The notes below the pieces were generated by a model. It searched no databases. It was given only the letters and a program-made list of their open reading frames with translations, and was not told the DNA's origin. A program made the position numbers and the translations under genes. 64,000 bases of DNA from assembly GCA_001972305.1 (NCBI GenBank), contig BDDD01001809.1, forward strand, positions 318,565 to 382,564, written 5' to 3'. Of the stretch, positions 1 through 11,455 are shown piece by piece. Origin of the DNA: Cephalotus follicularis. Taxonomy: Eukaryota > Streptophyta > Magnoliopsida > Oxalidales > Cephalotaceae. How positions within the stretch are numbered: the stretch's first letter is position 1; each line of letters opens with the position of its first letter.

Positions 1-3000
1 GGCAGGCATTCCGTTGTATGCAGATTTGATCGTGCTGCCTATCCGTGACTTCGATGTTATATTGGGGATGGATTGGCTATCGGCACACCGTGCTCGTATG
101 GATTGCTACAATAAGACTGTGGATTTTTGTCTTCCCAACGGAACGACTTTTCAGTTCAAGGGAGACAAAGGGTTTTCAACCCCGATCATATCCTTTATTC
201 GAGCATCGAGATACCTAGAGAAGGGATGAGAGGGATATTTGGCCTATGTGATTGATCGAAGGAAAGAGAAAGGCTTGAGCTTGGATGAAATTTCAGTTGT
301 GTGCGAATTTCCAGATGTATTTCCTCATTACTTAGGATCTTTGCCACCGAAGAGAAATATGGAGTTTGTTATCGATCTTATACCAGGTACAGCTCCTATT
401 TCTAAGGCACCATATAGAATGGCCTCTGCAGAATTGAGGGAACTGAAATTACAATTGCAAGATCTGATCGATAAGGGTTTTATTCGACCTAGTGTTTCTC
501 CGTGGGGAGCGCCTGTATTGTTTGTCAAGAAGAAGGATGGGTCGATGAGGCTCTGCATCGATTACAGAATGTTGAACAAGTCGACTATCAAGAACAAGTA
601 TCCTTTACCCCACATTGAGGAGTTATTTGACTAGTTGCAAGGATCAAGGGTGTTTTCCAAGCTCGACTTGAGGTCAGGTTATCACCAACTGAGAGTAAGG
701 GAAGGTAACATTGAGAAGACTGCCTTCCAGACACGGTATGGTCATTACGAGTTTTTGGTGATGCCGTTCGGTGTTGCCAATGCACCGGTAGCTTTTATGT
801 CATTGATGAATGACGTATTCCGACCATACCTGGACCAGTTTGTTGTGGTATTCATCGATGACATACTGGTATATTCGAGGAGTGAGGAGGAGCACGCTCA
901 TCATCTGAGGCTAGTGTTGCAAGTTCTCAGAGAACATCGATTGTACGCCAAGTTCGGCAAGTGTGAGTTCTGGCTTGATCATGTGATCTTTCTCGGTCAC
1001 ATCGTATCTGGGGAAGGCTTGAGGGTGGATCCGTCAAAGACTGAAGTGGTGCGATATTGGCCACAACAGAAGAATGTGACGGAGGTGCGCAGTTTCCTTG
1101 GATTGGCGGGATATTACAGAAGGTTCATCCAGAACTTTTCAAGGATAGCCGAGCCCTTGACTAGACTGACCCAGAAGAAGCCCTTTTGTCTGGGACGAAA
1201 ACTGCGAAGCTAGTTTCCGTGAACTAAAGGATCGGTTGGTTTCCGCTCCTGTCTTGGCATTACCTGATGGTAATGAGGGCTTCGCGGTCTACAGTGATGC
1301 ATCAGGTAAGGGTTTAGGCTGTGTACTGATGCAGCGAGGCAGAGTGATTACGTATGCCTCGAGGAAGCTAAAGTCGTATGAAGAAAACTACCCGACTCAT
1401 GACCTTGAGCTAGCAGCTTTTATCTTCGCCCTTCATAAGTGAAGGCACTATCTTTAGGGGGCGCAGTTTGAGATCTTTACCGATCATAAGAGTTTGAGGT
1501 ACCTGTTTTGTCAGGACACACTGAACATGAGACAGCGCAGGTAGGTAGAATTCTTTAATGATTATGTTTGCAGTGTTCAGTACCACCCGGGGAAAGAGAA
1601 TGTAGTCGCTGATGCCTTGAGCAGCAAGGCTATGGTTGCCAGTGCGATGGTGTCGCAATGGAAGATGCTAGAAGACTTCCAAGAATGGTCTCCGTTCAAT
1701 CAGTCACCGGGGATCTTTGTGGCTGACATGCGAGTACAACCTGTGTTACTGGATCATATCCGGGATGCACAACCACACGATCCAGAGCTGTAACGAATTC
1801 GGGGGAACCTGCACTCGGAATCTGATTTTCGAGTGCATGCTGATGGTATTCTGAGGTATCGGGGACGTGTGTGTCTTCCGAATGAACCAGGGTTGAAGAG
1901 TGAGTTACTTCGCGGGGCTCATAAATCTCTGTACTGTATTCACCCTGGTAGCACAAAAATGTATCAAGATATGAAGAAGACTTACTGGTGGCCTGGCATG
2001 AAACGAGAGATCGCCGAGTATGTGGCAAGGTGTTTGACTTGCCAGACAGTTAAGGCCGAACACCAGAGACCGGCAGGTTTGCTACAGCCTTTACCAATTC
2101 CAGGGTGGAAATGGGAACATGTTACGATGGATTTTGTTTTGGGTTTTCCTCTGACTCGGAACCGTCACAACACCGTGTGGGTTGTCGTAGATAGACTCAC
2201 CAAATCAGCACACTTTTATCCTACACATGTTACCGATTCCGCGAGCAAGCTAGCTTGTTTGTATGTGAAGGAGATAGTGAGGCTACACGGTGTTCCAGTC
2301 AGCATCGTATGTGATAGAGATGTCATCTTCAATTCCAACTTCTGGAAGAGGTTTCAGACAGCTTTTGGGACGAAGCTGAACCTGAGTACTGCCTTCCACC
2401 CTCAGACCGATGGGCAGTCTGAGCGTACCATCCAGACCTTGGAGGATATGCTACGGGCTTGCATTATTGATTTTGCTAGTAACTGGGAGGATCACATTCC
2501 TTTGATATAGTTCTCTTATAATAACAGCTATCATTCCAGTATCGGCATGGCACTGTTTGAGGCACTGTATGGGAGGAAGTGCAGATCTCTTGTATGTTGG
2601 GATGAGGTCGGGGAGCGACCTTTACTCGGGACTGAGTTAGTGGAGGAAACTTCGAAAAAGATCAGGACGATCAAAAGGAAGCTGCTTGCTTCTCAGAGTC
2701 GGCAGAAGAGCTATGCGGACAATGTCAAGAGGAGGCCTTTGACCTTCAGTGTGGGCGATCATGTGTTCTTAAAGGTCTCACCATGGAAGGGCGTTCAAAG
2801 GTTTGGGAGAAAGGGCAAATTAGCTCCTCGCTACATTGGTCCTTTCGAGATTTTTGAGAGAGTTGGGGAGGTAGCCTACCAGCTTGCCTTACCTCCTGTA
2901 CTGTCAAACGTGCACGACGTCTTCCATGTATCTATGCTGAGGAGATATATCCCGGACCCGTCACATGTCCTGGATTATGATACTGTTCCGGTACAAGATG

Positions 3001-3200
3001 ACCTATCTTGTGAAGAGTTGTCTGTGTGGATTCTAGATTGGAAGATGTAGATTTTGAGGAACAGAGCCATCTCCATGGTCAAGGTTCAATGGTAGTTCCA
3101 CCGACCGGATGAAGCAACTTGGGAGCGTGAGGAGGATATCCGAGAACGCTACCCATACTTGTTCTACTCTCGTTTTAAATTTCGAGGACGAAATTCCATT
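1..3200 (+). pseudogene. G1 Ty3/gypsy chromovirus pol, 5' end outside window
   Basis: Degenerate polyprotein of a Tekay-like Ty3 element. In order: end of the aspartic protease (GMDWL near 65-79), RT (FIDDILVYS, catalytic DD at 851-862), RNase H ([10 protein letters not shown] near 1280), integrase zinc domain (about 1915-2050), integrase core with retained acidic residues (MDFV, CDRD, QSERTIQTLE), a GPF segment and a C-terminal chromodomain (about 3060-3175, EATWE and RYPYLF). Reading stays in one frame to about 1180, where a one-base loss shifts it; the rest is in a second frame. In-frame stops include 227, 632, 1440, 1455, 1542, 1791, 2508 and 3048. Several stand where the sister copy at 59277-62566 has Trp, Gln or Glu. 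The chromodomain would direct integration to marked chromatin (family knowledge). Clearly dead; gag lies outside the window. Confidence 0.93.
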
Positions 3201-3214
3201 GAAGGAGGGGTGGA
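3201..3214 (+). other. Polypurine tract of the G1 element
   Basis: Purine-rich GAAGGAGGGGTGGA directly precedes the TGTAAC start of the 3' LTR. An identical tract precedes the other G1 3' LTR at 62724. This is the expected primer for plus-strand DNA synthesis. Confidence 0.85.
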
Positions 3215-3369
3215 TGTAACACCCGAAAATTTCATGAATTGTAATTTCACAATGTAAATGTACTTTATATGTGGAATTAATAAAAGGATGGATTTTCTGA
3301 ATTTGATGATGTTGATTTTAAATCAATTAAGTACTTAGAAGCGTGATTGCTTAGTAGGTATATTAAGAG

Positions 3370-3521
3370 CAGTCGACTGGTACAGTAGACCAACCGACTG
3401 GTTGACTGCGTATGGGAGCAGTCGACTGGTGGGATGAACCAGTCGACTGGCCAACTGCCGAGCCACGTGGTAACAATCTGCCAGGTGAGCATCCGGCTTT
3501 TGGGTGTGGACAACCGACTGG
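3370..3521. repeat. Word-A array, block 1 of G1 LTR
   Basis: Irregularly spaced copies of CAGTCGACTG and variants (ACCGACTG, GTTGACTG, CCAACTG) lie 155-305 bases from the LTR start. The word is a perfect 10-base palindrome with a TCGA core; filler between copies is not conserved. Confidence 0.85.
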
Positions 3522-3759
3522 ATTGTGCTCTGTTTTGTTGCATGTGACAGAAATCACATGCTACAGCTGACAGATGGAAGTGGGTGCCATCTGTGTTTCA
3601 TGCAGCTAAGGAATGGAAGAAGAGGACACCTGTGGATCATGCAAACTTCATGGGGGGAAGGAATTTAGACCTGTGAGTGTGTGCATGCATGTGGAGAAGG
3701 AAAGTGGCATTTAGTGCCATGTGAGGGGAGCTAAGGAAGAGAGGGAGAGAAACACTCTG

Positions 3760-3768
3760 CATAAAACG
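3760..3768 (+). promoter_or_regulatory. TATA-like box of G1 LTR
   Basis: GCATAAAAC lies about 545 bases into the LTR. Equivalent boxes occur at the matching place in the other G1 LTRs (7386, 41556, 56788, 63376), which supports a promoter role. The start site is not visible. Confidence 0.55.
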
Positions 3769-4346
3769 TCTTCCTTAATCTCCTTCATCCTAGTACTGAA
3801 AAGGTCTAAGAACCAAAGAGGATGGTAGAGAAAACACAGAGAAAAGAGGGAAGGGAGTGTTTCTCCATTGTTGAAGCTTGGAGCTCGGGTTGGAGCTTTT
3901 GGGCTATTCTTGGAGCTGTTGGGCTTGGAGTTGGAACTTCTGGGGAGCCCAAAATGTCACTGTTGGAACACAAAGAGGTGGACTTATAGATTCCTAACTT
4001 GGAATCAAAAGGTAGGGGAAGCTGTAATGGTATTTTGAGTTTAAAGTTATTGCATGTTCTATGATTTGAATGCCTGGTTGCGTGAGTTGTAGCTACTGAT
4101 TTTAGGACGTGATTGCTACTATTTTTCATCTGCTATGCTTGCTACTGAGAATCAAATGAGATTATGTGCATGCATGTTGAACCTTATCATAGGTGATGAC
4201 TTGCATGATGAAATGTATGTTGGATGTGGTGTTATATGGACGATATGATAACCTGTAGTTATGTTTCTGTCCTTGAGCTTGAATTCTCCGTTTACAATGA
4301 TCCGTTGGAGTAGATAGATCGATTTTCATGCAATTGGTTCGCGGGG

Positions 4347-4620
4347 CAGCCGACTGTCGAAGGAAGACAGCCGACTACTCAATGGAACCAGTCGACTGTC
4401 AATGGAAAGCAGTCGACTGTTCATACTTCATCCTGCCCAGAAAGTGGCGGGAAGAGTGATATGGGTAATACTTTTGAAAGGGTGTACAGTAACAGTCGAC
4501 TATTGAAGGATAACAACCGACTGCCTAATGGACAATCAACTGGTAGAAGGAACAAGCCGACTATCTGGTAATGCTTGACCCAGAAAAGCCAACTGGTAAG
4601 GATTCCAGCCGACTGGTTGG
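4347..4620. repeat. Word-A array, block 2 of G1 LTR
   Basis: About ten copies of the same word family as block 1 (AGTCGACTG, AGCCGACTG, AACCGACTG, ATCAACTG, GTCGACTA). The GACTG half is the better conserved half. Spacing is 15-40 bases. Confidence 0.85.
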
Positions 4621-5041
4621 ACTGCTGTTGGACTCTTCTTGCTTAAAACAATGCGAAACGATCCCGGTTCCTGCTAGGATGCATTTGAGCATTTGTATGC
4701 ATTACATATACACTATTTACTGCCTATTCTGGACTGTTTGTAATCGGATTATGATTCTAATGTATTGTTATTTTAGAAATGCATATATAAATTGAAACTA
4801 CTATGTTGAGTACGAAATGAATATTGTTTTCGTATTTTCGAACATCTTTGGAAAGCGATTTCCACTACTGAAACTGTTTAAAAGTATTTTCTACTGAAAA
4901 TGCATATTTCAATGTTGTCACTTTTGGAAACATTTTGGCAACGAACTTCCTGTTGTGGATCTAAACGATCACTACTGTACTGTACTGTTACTGCTTGGAT
5001 TCACTGTTTGCTATGTGAATTGTACTGTGTTTGTGCTTGAC

Positions 5042-5082
5042 CCACTGGTTGCATGGCGGAGACTGCCAGCGCCGGCTAGTGG
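5042..5082. other. Nested hairpin CCACTGG/CTAGTGG
   Basis: Outer arms CCACTGG (5042-5048) and CTAGTGG (5076-5082) enclose GGCGG, AGA, CTGCC. Two sister LTRs have the same structure; differences between copies keep pairing or make G-U pairs. Confidence 0.55.
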
Positions 5083-5488
5083 TAGGGTTGACCTAGGGGC
5101 CAGGAGTTGGATGGGTGACTCACTGTACTGTACTGTTACCTCGCTCGGTTGCCTGAAGTAGGGACCAGAGTGGGAGTGTAGCGTGGGGCCAGGAGTTGGC
5201 GGCGTTACATATACTGCCTGTATGTTGTGGTCCTTTATGGACATCCTGTACTGCCTGTTGGTCCTTCTCGGACATTACTGTGCTTGTTGATGTAGCCCTG
5301 GCCGGGTTACTACTGTACTGTTGTTGCATGCATATATTTTCATGTATATATATGCCTCACTGATATTTTACTGTATTGTTAAACATATATATTTTCATAT
5401 ATATAAACTAGGATTTCTACTGCACTGCATCATCTATGCATTCATATCATGACATGCTTTAATGTTAATCCCGAACTATTTTTATGAC

Positions 5489-5513
5489 TTAGTCGAGTGA
5501 GGACAAAGGCTAA
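5489..5513. other. TTAGYC hairpin with GAGTGAGGACAAA loop
   Basis: Arms TTAGTC and GGCTAA flank the loop GAGTGAGGACAAA. The T here makes a G-U pair where sisters have C. It lies just upstream of the possible 3' splice site. Confidence 0.6.
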
Positions 5514-5729
5514 CCCCCTACTTTACAGATTGATGCAGCTGACTGGTGGGATAGCATGGACGAAGAGCAAGTCTTAGCTTGTAGTTGGCTCATGTTCTTT
5601 CGCTTTGTAATAAACTGTTATGTTAAGATTCTAATGTACCGTTCTGTTGGTTTTGATCAAACTGGGCTTTCTTTAATGTACTATGATCACGATCCGTTTG
5701 TGGGCTTTTAACAATGGTTTGTAATTGGG

Positions 5730-5755
5730 TAGCGTGTAGTATGGGATACACGCTA
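5730..5755. other. GTATGGGA stem-loop
   Basis: Perfect 9-base arms TAGCGTGTA and TACACGCTA with loop GTATGGGA, about 150 bases before the LTR end. Four other G1-type LTRs share the loop with paired changes in the stem. Confidence 0.7.
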
Positions 5756-5902
5756 CGTGTTTTCAGCTTATGAATCTTATGCTTCCGCAACTGACATCTT
5801 GTTTATAAGTTTAAATTTTTATGGTAATTGCATGAGCTGAATTTATGTGTTAATTGCCTTTACCGCTTTAATGTTGCCTTCTCGGAAAAACGGGGTGTGA
5901 CA

Positions 5903-6212
5903 AACGCGAATCACCTCCGCAAGTCAAGTAAGGTAGTTACAATCCATATCATATAAATACAAGAATCAAAGACATAAGACAAGTCTGCCATTTTTATATA
6001 CAAAAGCACCCTGTGATTGTTTTCTCTGTCTTTCACTGACTTAAGCATCGAAGTGTCCCCGGGAGAAAACCCTCATGGACCTTCGACTAGTGTGTTCTAT
6101 TTGTGCAGGGAAAACCATCATGATCACCCTCTCGGAGCATTCCCAGCGTTTCTCCTAACAAATCAAACCCTTCCACGTAAGGGACTGTTGAGGAGAGGAA
6201 TTTACATCAATA
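5903..6212 (+). mobile_element. TT (Tat-like) LTR, right part
   Basis: Closely matches 15787-16098, the 3' part of the TT LTR followed by a TGGCGCCGTC primer site. It begins exactly where the G1 element inserted (AACGC). Unlike the other copy, no TGGCGCC site follows, so it may be a solo LTR or lack its internal region. A short open frame here is shared with the other LTR and is not a gene. Confidence 0.7.
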
Positions 6213-6332
6213 GCTACTATTGATCTTTCCCCACAATGGATGCAAGTGACAACGAATGTCACGATATTTGTTACGGAAACTACTACAAAAGAGCATCATC
6301 TGTTAACCGTAAAAGATTATCACCTTTAATGG
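6213..6332. other. Short flanking interval, nothing recognised
   Basis: Flank between the TT LTR fragment and the G2 solo LTR. Its last five bases AATGG are the left target-site copy of that LTR, so it was once contiguous with 12202 onward. Confidence 0.5.
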
Positions 6333-6939
6333 TGTCACGCCCCGAACCGCGAAGCCGAACCCCCACGATCCGACGCGTGAGATATCTTCCATTCGATCAA
6401 TCCATTCATATCATTTATCAATCATATTCCAAAAGTGCTATTTCAAATTTATAAAACTTTAAATCAAAGTCATAATACAACAACGGAATAATCAATCCAT
6501 ATAAAAACTAACTCTTGAAATCTCCCGAAATTTCGGCATGAAGTATTCGTTTATTGGACTAAACCCCCTGTAAAGAAAAACACATTTTATATCTTGGGCT
6601 CAGCCCTCAACAACCACACTCCCGAAGGAGGAAACAACAGTTTATCACAATAGGAGGACCCATCTATATCCTTTACATCAACACACATATAAATCAAGCA
6701 CTGCCACAAGCCGGCAGGTCAATAGCTGAATATAAAACATATCTCTATTTCATCTTTAGATTTTTTGTAACGCTCGAGATTTTCATGTGTTATAATTTCA
6801 TGATGTAAATGTACATTTATTGTGGAATTAATAAAATGATGATGTTTTCCAAACTCTAATGATATTGATTTTGGGATAAAAATGTAAAAGAAATGTAAAA
6901 AGGGCAATTTGAAGTAAAACGACTATGTTTTGAGAAAAA

Positions 6940-7100
6940 CGCGTCGACGCCTTTTCGAAACGCATCGATGCCTTTGGAACAGAGAGACGCACATAACTGC
7001 ATGCACATGCACGTCGATGCAGGCGAGAACATCGACGCCCTCGTGTAAAAAGGGGAAAGACATCGACGTCTCAAGAAGACGTCGATGCGTAACATCGAAT
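6940..7100. repeat. Word-B array, block 1
   Basis: Copies of GTCGACGCC, ATCGATGCC, GTCGATGC and ATCGACGTC about 175-335 bases from the LTR start, the same place where the sister LTR at 3215 has word A. Confidence 0.85.
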
Positions 7101-7385
7101 GACGGGCATGTTATTCTGCTGACAGAGTAACGTGCTAAGGGAAACAATTCTAGATCGCTTTGCAGGCGTCTAGGAGCACCAAATGCAATGTGTTGTCCAT
7201 GCGGCCCGATGCCAGACATGCACCGAAACATGTCCTCAACCTTTGGCATGCAAGGGGGTTGAACCTTCATAACCTGCAATCTGCAAAAATGAAGAGAAAA
7301 GGGACAAAAACAGTAAGTGAAGGTGGAGGACACGGGGGAGGGTGCATGCAACAGACATAGAGAAGGAGAGAGAGAGTTCCCCAAA

Positions 7386-7394
7386 GCATAAATG
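7386..7394 (+). promoter_or_regulatory. TATA-like box of G1 LTR
   Basis: GCATAAATG at the position matching GCATAAAAC at 3760 in the sister LTR; a weaker match. Confidence 0.4.
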
Positions 7395-7840
7395 CTCCTC
7401 TCTTCATCCTTGGTTCGGCTAAAACACCAGAGTAAGAAATAGAAAGTGAAAGAGAGAAGGGAACCACCATTGTTGAACCTTGGAGCTTGGAATTTGAAGC
7501 TTGTGGCTAGCAGCAACGGGATGATCCTTGGAGCTGTTGGGGACGGTTCTAAGACTAAAATAGGTGGACTTTCTTGTTCCTAACGTGAAACAAAAAGGTA
7601 GGGGAAGCCATAACTGTATTCTTGAGATTAATGTTCATGCCTGGACTATGGTTTTGGTGCATAGATTGCATGACTATTGAACTGTTTTTGACCACTGGAT
7701 CAATGCCATGTTATGCTGGATATGTGATATGTAACTGCATGTTGGTTTCCTACCTTGATTACATGTTATCTTGCATGTATGTGGATTTTGATGGTCACTG
7801 TTTGTCACATCGTGAGGAAGAAGACGATTGGGGCTCAAAA

Positions 7841-8107
7841 CACGTCGACGTCTTTGAATATCATCGATGCCTTTGAGTTTTCTGCTTGGATATTGACGTA
7901 TTATACGTCGACGCCTAAGGTTCCTACCTTAACGCGTCTACGCCTTAAGCAATACGCTGACGTTTAAGGTTCCATATCTTGAGCGTCGATGCATGTAAAG
8001 ATGGACATCGACGTCTTCAAATAGTAGGAAGCGTTGACACTAAGGACTTGAACGTCGACGCTGAGGGACAAAGATATCGATGCCTAACAATAGACATCAA
8101 CGCCTTC
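7841..8107. repeat. Word-B array, block 2
   Basis: About ten word-B copies (GTCGACGTC, ATCGATGCC, GTCGACGCC, ATCAACGCC) followed by TTT or TAAGG, inside the possible leader intron. Confidence 0.85.
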
Positions 8108-8545
8108 TTGTAATGTTTGGAAGTTTTCTTACTTAATGATACGAAATGATCCCGATTCCGATTAGGATGGTTTAGAGTATTTGTATGCATTGCATATGCA
8201 CTGTTTACTGCCTGTTTATGGACTGTTTATAAATTGATTATGATTTTCTAAGTATTGTTACATTGGAAATGCATATGCGAGTTGAAAACTACTATGTTGA
8301 GTACGAAAATATAAAATGAATATTGTTATGTTTCTGAACATCTTTGGAAAGCGATTTCCACTACTGAACTGCTTCAAGTATTTTCTATCTATTATAAATA
8401 CGTATTTCAAATATTATCACTTTTGAAAATATCTTGAAATGAACTGCTTGTTGTTGATCTAACGATCACTACTGTACTATTTACTGCACTGTTTACTGTG
8501 ATTATTCACTGTTTACTCTGTGAATTTACTGTGTTTGTGCTTGAG

Positions 8546-8586
8546 CCACTAGTTGCATGGCAGAGACTGCCAGCGCCGGCTAGTGG
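8546..8586. other. Nested hairpin CCACTAG/CTAGTGG
   Basis: Perfect 7-base outer arms (8546-8552, 8580-8586) and perfect inner arms GGCAG and CTGCC around AGA. Matches 5042 and 42746. Confidence 0.6.
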
Positions 8587-8999
8587 CATGGTTGACCTAG
8601 GAGCCAAGAGTTGGCTGGGTAACTCACTGTACTGTACTGTTGCCTCGCTTGGTTGCCTAGAGAAGGGACCGAAGTGGGAGTGTAACGTGGGGCCAGGAGA
8701 TGGCAGCGTTACACATGCTGCCTGCCTGTTGTGGTCCTTTTACGGACTTACTGTACTGCCTGTTGGTCCTTCTCGGACATTACTGTGCCTGTTGATGTAG
8801 CCCTGGCCGGGTTACTACTGTACTGTTATTGCATACATATATTTTCATATATATGTCCTTATAGATATTTTACTGTACTGCTAAAGTATATATATATTTT
8901 CAGATATATATATAAACCGGTATTTTCTACTGCACTGCATTATCTATGCATACATTTCATGACATGCATGTAATGTTGATCCCAAAGTACTCTTATGAC

Positions 9000-9024
9000 T
9001 TAGCCAAGTGAGGACAAAGGCTAA
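9000..9024. other. TTAGCC hairpin with AAGTGAGGACAAA loop
   Basis: Arms TTAGCC and GGCTAA pair perfectly; the loop differs from the copy at 5489 by one base. Confidence 0.6.
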
Positions 9025-9254
9025 CCCCCTACTTTACAGATTGATGCAGCGGACTGGTTGGACTAGCTTGGACAAAGAACAAGCCTTCATGTTGTTGTTG
9101 TTGGTTTATATTCTTCTGGTTTGTAATAAACTGGTTTTCTTTAAGGAATACTGACGTACTGTACTGATGGTTATTTGTTGTACTTTATCTTGGGTTAATG
9201 TATTGTGATCACGCTCCGTTTCGTGGACTTTTAATAATGATTGACATGTTTGAG

Positions 9255-9280
9255 TAGCGTGCAGTATGGGATGCACGTTA
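9255..9280. other. GTATGGGA stem-loop
   Basis: Arms TAGCGTGCA and TGCACGTTA. Relative to 5730 a T-A pair became C-G and another pair became a G-U wobble, with the loop unchanged. Confidence 0.7.
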
Positions 9281-9564
9281 CGTACTTTCAGCTTATGAGT
9301 TTAATGCTTCCGCAACTGATATCATGTTTGAAAAGTTTAAATTTTATGGTTTTTGCATGAGCTGAATCTTAATGGTAATTACCTTTACCACCTTATGTGT
9401 GTTTGTCGGAAACGGGGTGTGACATTTGTCTCTTATACAATCACCATAAATACATCCATATTCCACTATCTGTCCTTTTACAAAATCATATTTACACAAA
9501 GTAGGTCGGAGGAGATGTAAATCCTTACCCTGCGATTTAACCTGGCTGGTTACTACTGTGCGTC

Positions 9565-9595
9565 ACCCATTACATTACAATACAATGCAATGGGT
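9565..9595. other. G2 hairpin ACCCATT/AATGGGT
   Basis: Seven-base arms at 9565-9571 and 9589-9595. Other G2 LTRs keep this hairpin (44467, 47518, 53621) with different loops. Confidence 0.5.
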
Positions 9596-10485
9596 CAGCA
9601 ACCCAAAGGTTGTGTAGGATACACATATGTAAGGTACATATAGGAGTGCATCAGATAAGTATGCCATATGAGATGTATGTACAATATGAGAGATGTATGC
9701 ACAATAATCGATATAAATCCTGCTATGAAATCTAGCATTTAGGTACTTGCCACTATCATCAACGTCCATATCATTCTAAAATCCTTTCAAGCATATTGGC
9801 TCTTCTCGGCCTTTTCTGCCGAGGTAACAGACTAGGCGCACTTGGCGTCCTAGGCAGAAGTCCTCATTCCACTGGCAATTTAGAGCAGCATCCGTAAGTA
9901 AAACAAGGGAGAGAAGATGGACCTTCTCTAAGGCAGGGCTCTCTAGCTACACCCACCATCAATATCCATACACCATCACAATCCGGACCATCACGATCCA
10001 TAATGATATGATCCATAGCCATATCGTACCCTTTTCGTAACCATTCCATAACCGCATGATTCGTAACCATTTAGTCCATAACCGCTGCCGTACAACCCAT
10101 ATGGAGGAAAGCTATATGATATGTCATGCGATGCAACAACATAAGAGTATGTGAAGCATGTAACAGGGTAGCAGTATGCTGTGCATGTAACCAATGTAAT
10201 CATAAGTTATGTGTGAACAATATATATATGTGTATCAATATCCCATGTGATGTCATGTGTATAAATGGCAATCGTGGACAGCTTCAATATACCAGCCGTC
10301 CCTAAGTGGGGTATATTTAGCTAGTCCTAATCACGTCAAGGCCATAGGCCTTTAGACAATCCATATAACAATCCATATCAATCATAGGGACAATCAGTCC
10401 ATAGGCTCCATTCCACCCTCGACACACTTTTGGTGTTGTGGAGGAGTGAGGAATGAGATAACACTGACCACGTCGTTCATATTGT

Positions 10486-10646
10486 AGTATATTTGGGGCC
10501 TTCCAACGAGTGGGGTCCATATAGTGTATTTGGGGCCTCCCAAAGAGTGTGGTCCATGCAGTGTACTTGGGGCCCCCCAACGAGTAGGGTCCATGTAGTG
10601 TATTTGGGTCCTCCCAACGAGTGGGGTCCACGTAGTGTATTTTGAT
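10486..10646. repeat. 37-bp minisatellite in G2 copy A
   Basis: Four full units start at 10486, 10523, 10560 and 10597, with a partial one at 10634. Units contain AGTGTATTTGGGGCC and GAGTGGGGTCCA. The period is not a multiple of three, so the minus-strand open frames across it are not selected coding sequence. Confidence 0.85.
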
Positions 10647-11310
10647 ACTAGATAATGTGGTCTAGCATTCATGACCTTCATGACGGAGGTGAGGATCATG
10701 AATGAGAAATCTCATTTAGGTCTCATACAATACAATCAATAATCCATCCCGTAGTTGTGACCCAAAATCATGTATGCTTTTAAATGATAGGAACCATTTG
10801 TAAAGGATCTCATGAATCCACATCCCTGAAATCATGTAATATCAATTCTATAGTCATAAATCATTTTTCATATTCAATGGCCATTTTCATTTCCATAATC
10901 TATTTTGTAATCAATATTCATATATCATTTGGTTGGTTCCTATCGAAGTTATAATGAATGGAAAGGAAGTCCAAATGGGAGCATTCGTATCAGGATGTCC
11001 CATGGAACTATCCTAACCATTTTGAAATCCGTAAAACAATGGGGAGGAAGCCCAAATAATATATCCACGTCCAGATATCCCAATGCAACTAACCTAACCA
11101 TTTTTGAAAACCATTTGTATAAAATCCCCTTTTTATGAGACTTTCTTTAAAGATTCGTTTGAAGATTGATCCGTAGTTTAAAAATGTCACAAGAGGATTT
11201 TCATAGGCTAAAAGGCCTTAGGGAGGCTTCCTATGAAATCCATTTGTATAGAAATCCATTTCGGATCAACACCATATAAAACAGTTGAGTTTAACTAAAA
11301 CAGGGCACTA

Positions 11311-11455
11311 AACGTCGATGCTTAGCCCTAGGCGTCGACAGTTTTAAAAAGCATAAGTATAAAGAATGAACGGTTTGTTTGAAAGCATAAGGCATCGACT
11401 GTTTGGTTTAACACATAAAAGTGTCGACAGTTAAGAAGAAAGCATCGACGGTTTT
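11311..11455. repeat. TCGA-core word array in G2 copy A
   Basis: GTCGATGC, GTCGACAG, ATCGACTG and ATCGACGG, each followed by TTT, TTA or TT. On the minus (LTR) strand the word reads like AACCGTCGACGC. Confidence 0.75.

Larger units (their letters stand above)
4012..5528 (+). other. Possible leader intron inside G1 LTR
   Basis: A conserved block TTCCTAACTTGGAA followed by AAAAG/GTAGGGG resembles a 5' splice site. CTACTTTACAG/ATTGATG at 5528 resembles a 3' splice site. Both blocks recur at matching places in the other G1 LTRs (7598/9039, 41809/43112, 57009/58598). The span holds word block 2 and the TTAGTC hairpin. Splicing is inferred from sequence only. Confidence 0.35.
3215..5902 (+). mobile_element. 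G1 3' LTR (2,688 bp), word-A subtype
   Basis: Starts TGTAACACCCG after the polypurine tract and ends GGGGTGTGACA. The next five bases (AACGC, 5903-5907) should be the right target-site copy; the left one is outside the window. The LTR is unusually long. It holds a TATA-like box near 3760, two blocks of CAGTCGACTG-type words, a possible leader intron (4012-5528), three stem-loops and many TACTG words between about 4970 and 5350. The position in an interrupted Tat-like LTR is shown by the uninterrupted homologue at 15787. Confidence 0.92.
6766..9424 (+). mobile_element. G1 solo LTR, word-B subtype (2,659 bp)
   Basis: TGTAACGCTCGAG to GGGGTGTGACA, inserted in the G2 copy A LTR. Flanks TTTTT and TTTGT match at four of five bases, as an aged target duplication. 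It is collinear with the LTR at 3215 but uses ATCGACGCC-type words in place of CAGTCGACTG. It carries the TATA-like box (7386), splice-like sites (7598 and 9039) and all three G1 hairpins. No coding region. Confidence 0.9.

Noticed and set aside
10317..10699. Minus-strand frames with repeated HYMDPTRW-like units
   Set aside because: They translate a 37-bp minisatellite; the period is not a multiple of three and the same residues appear in several frames.
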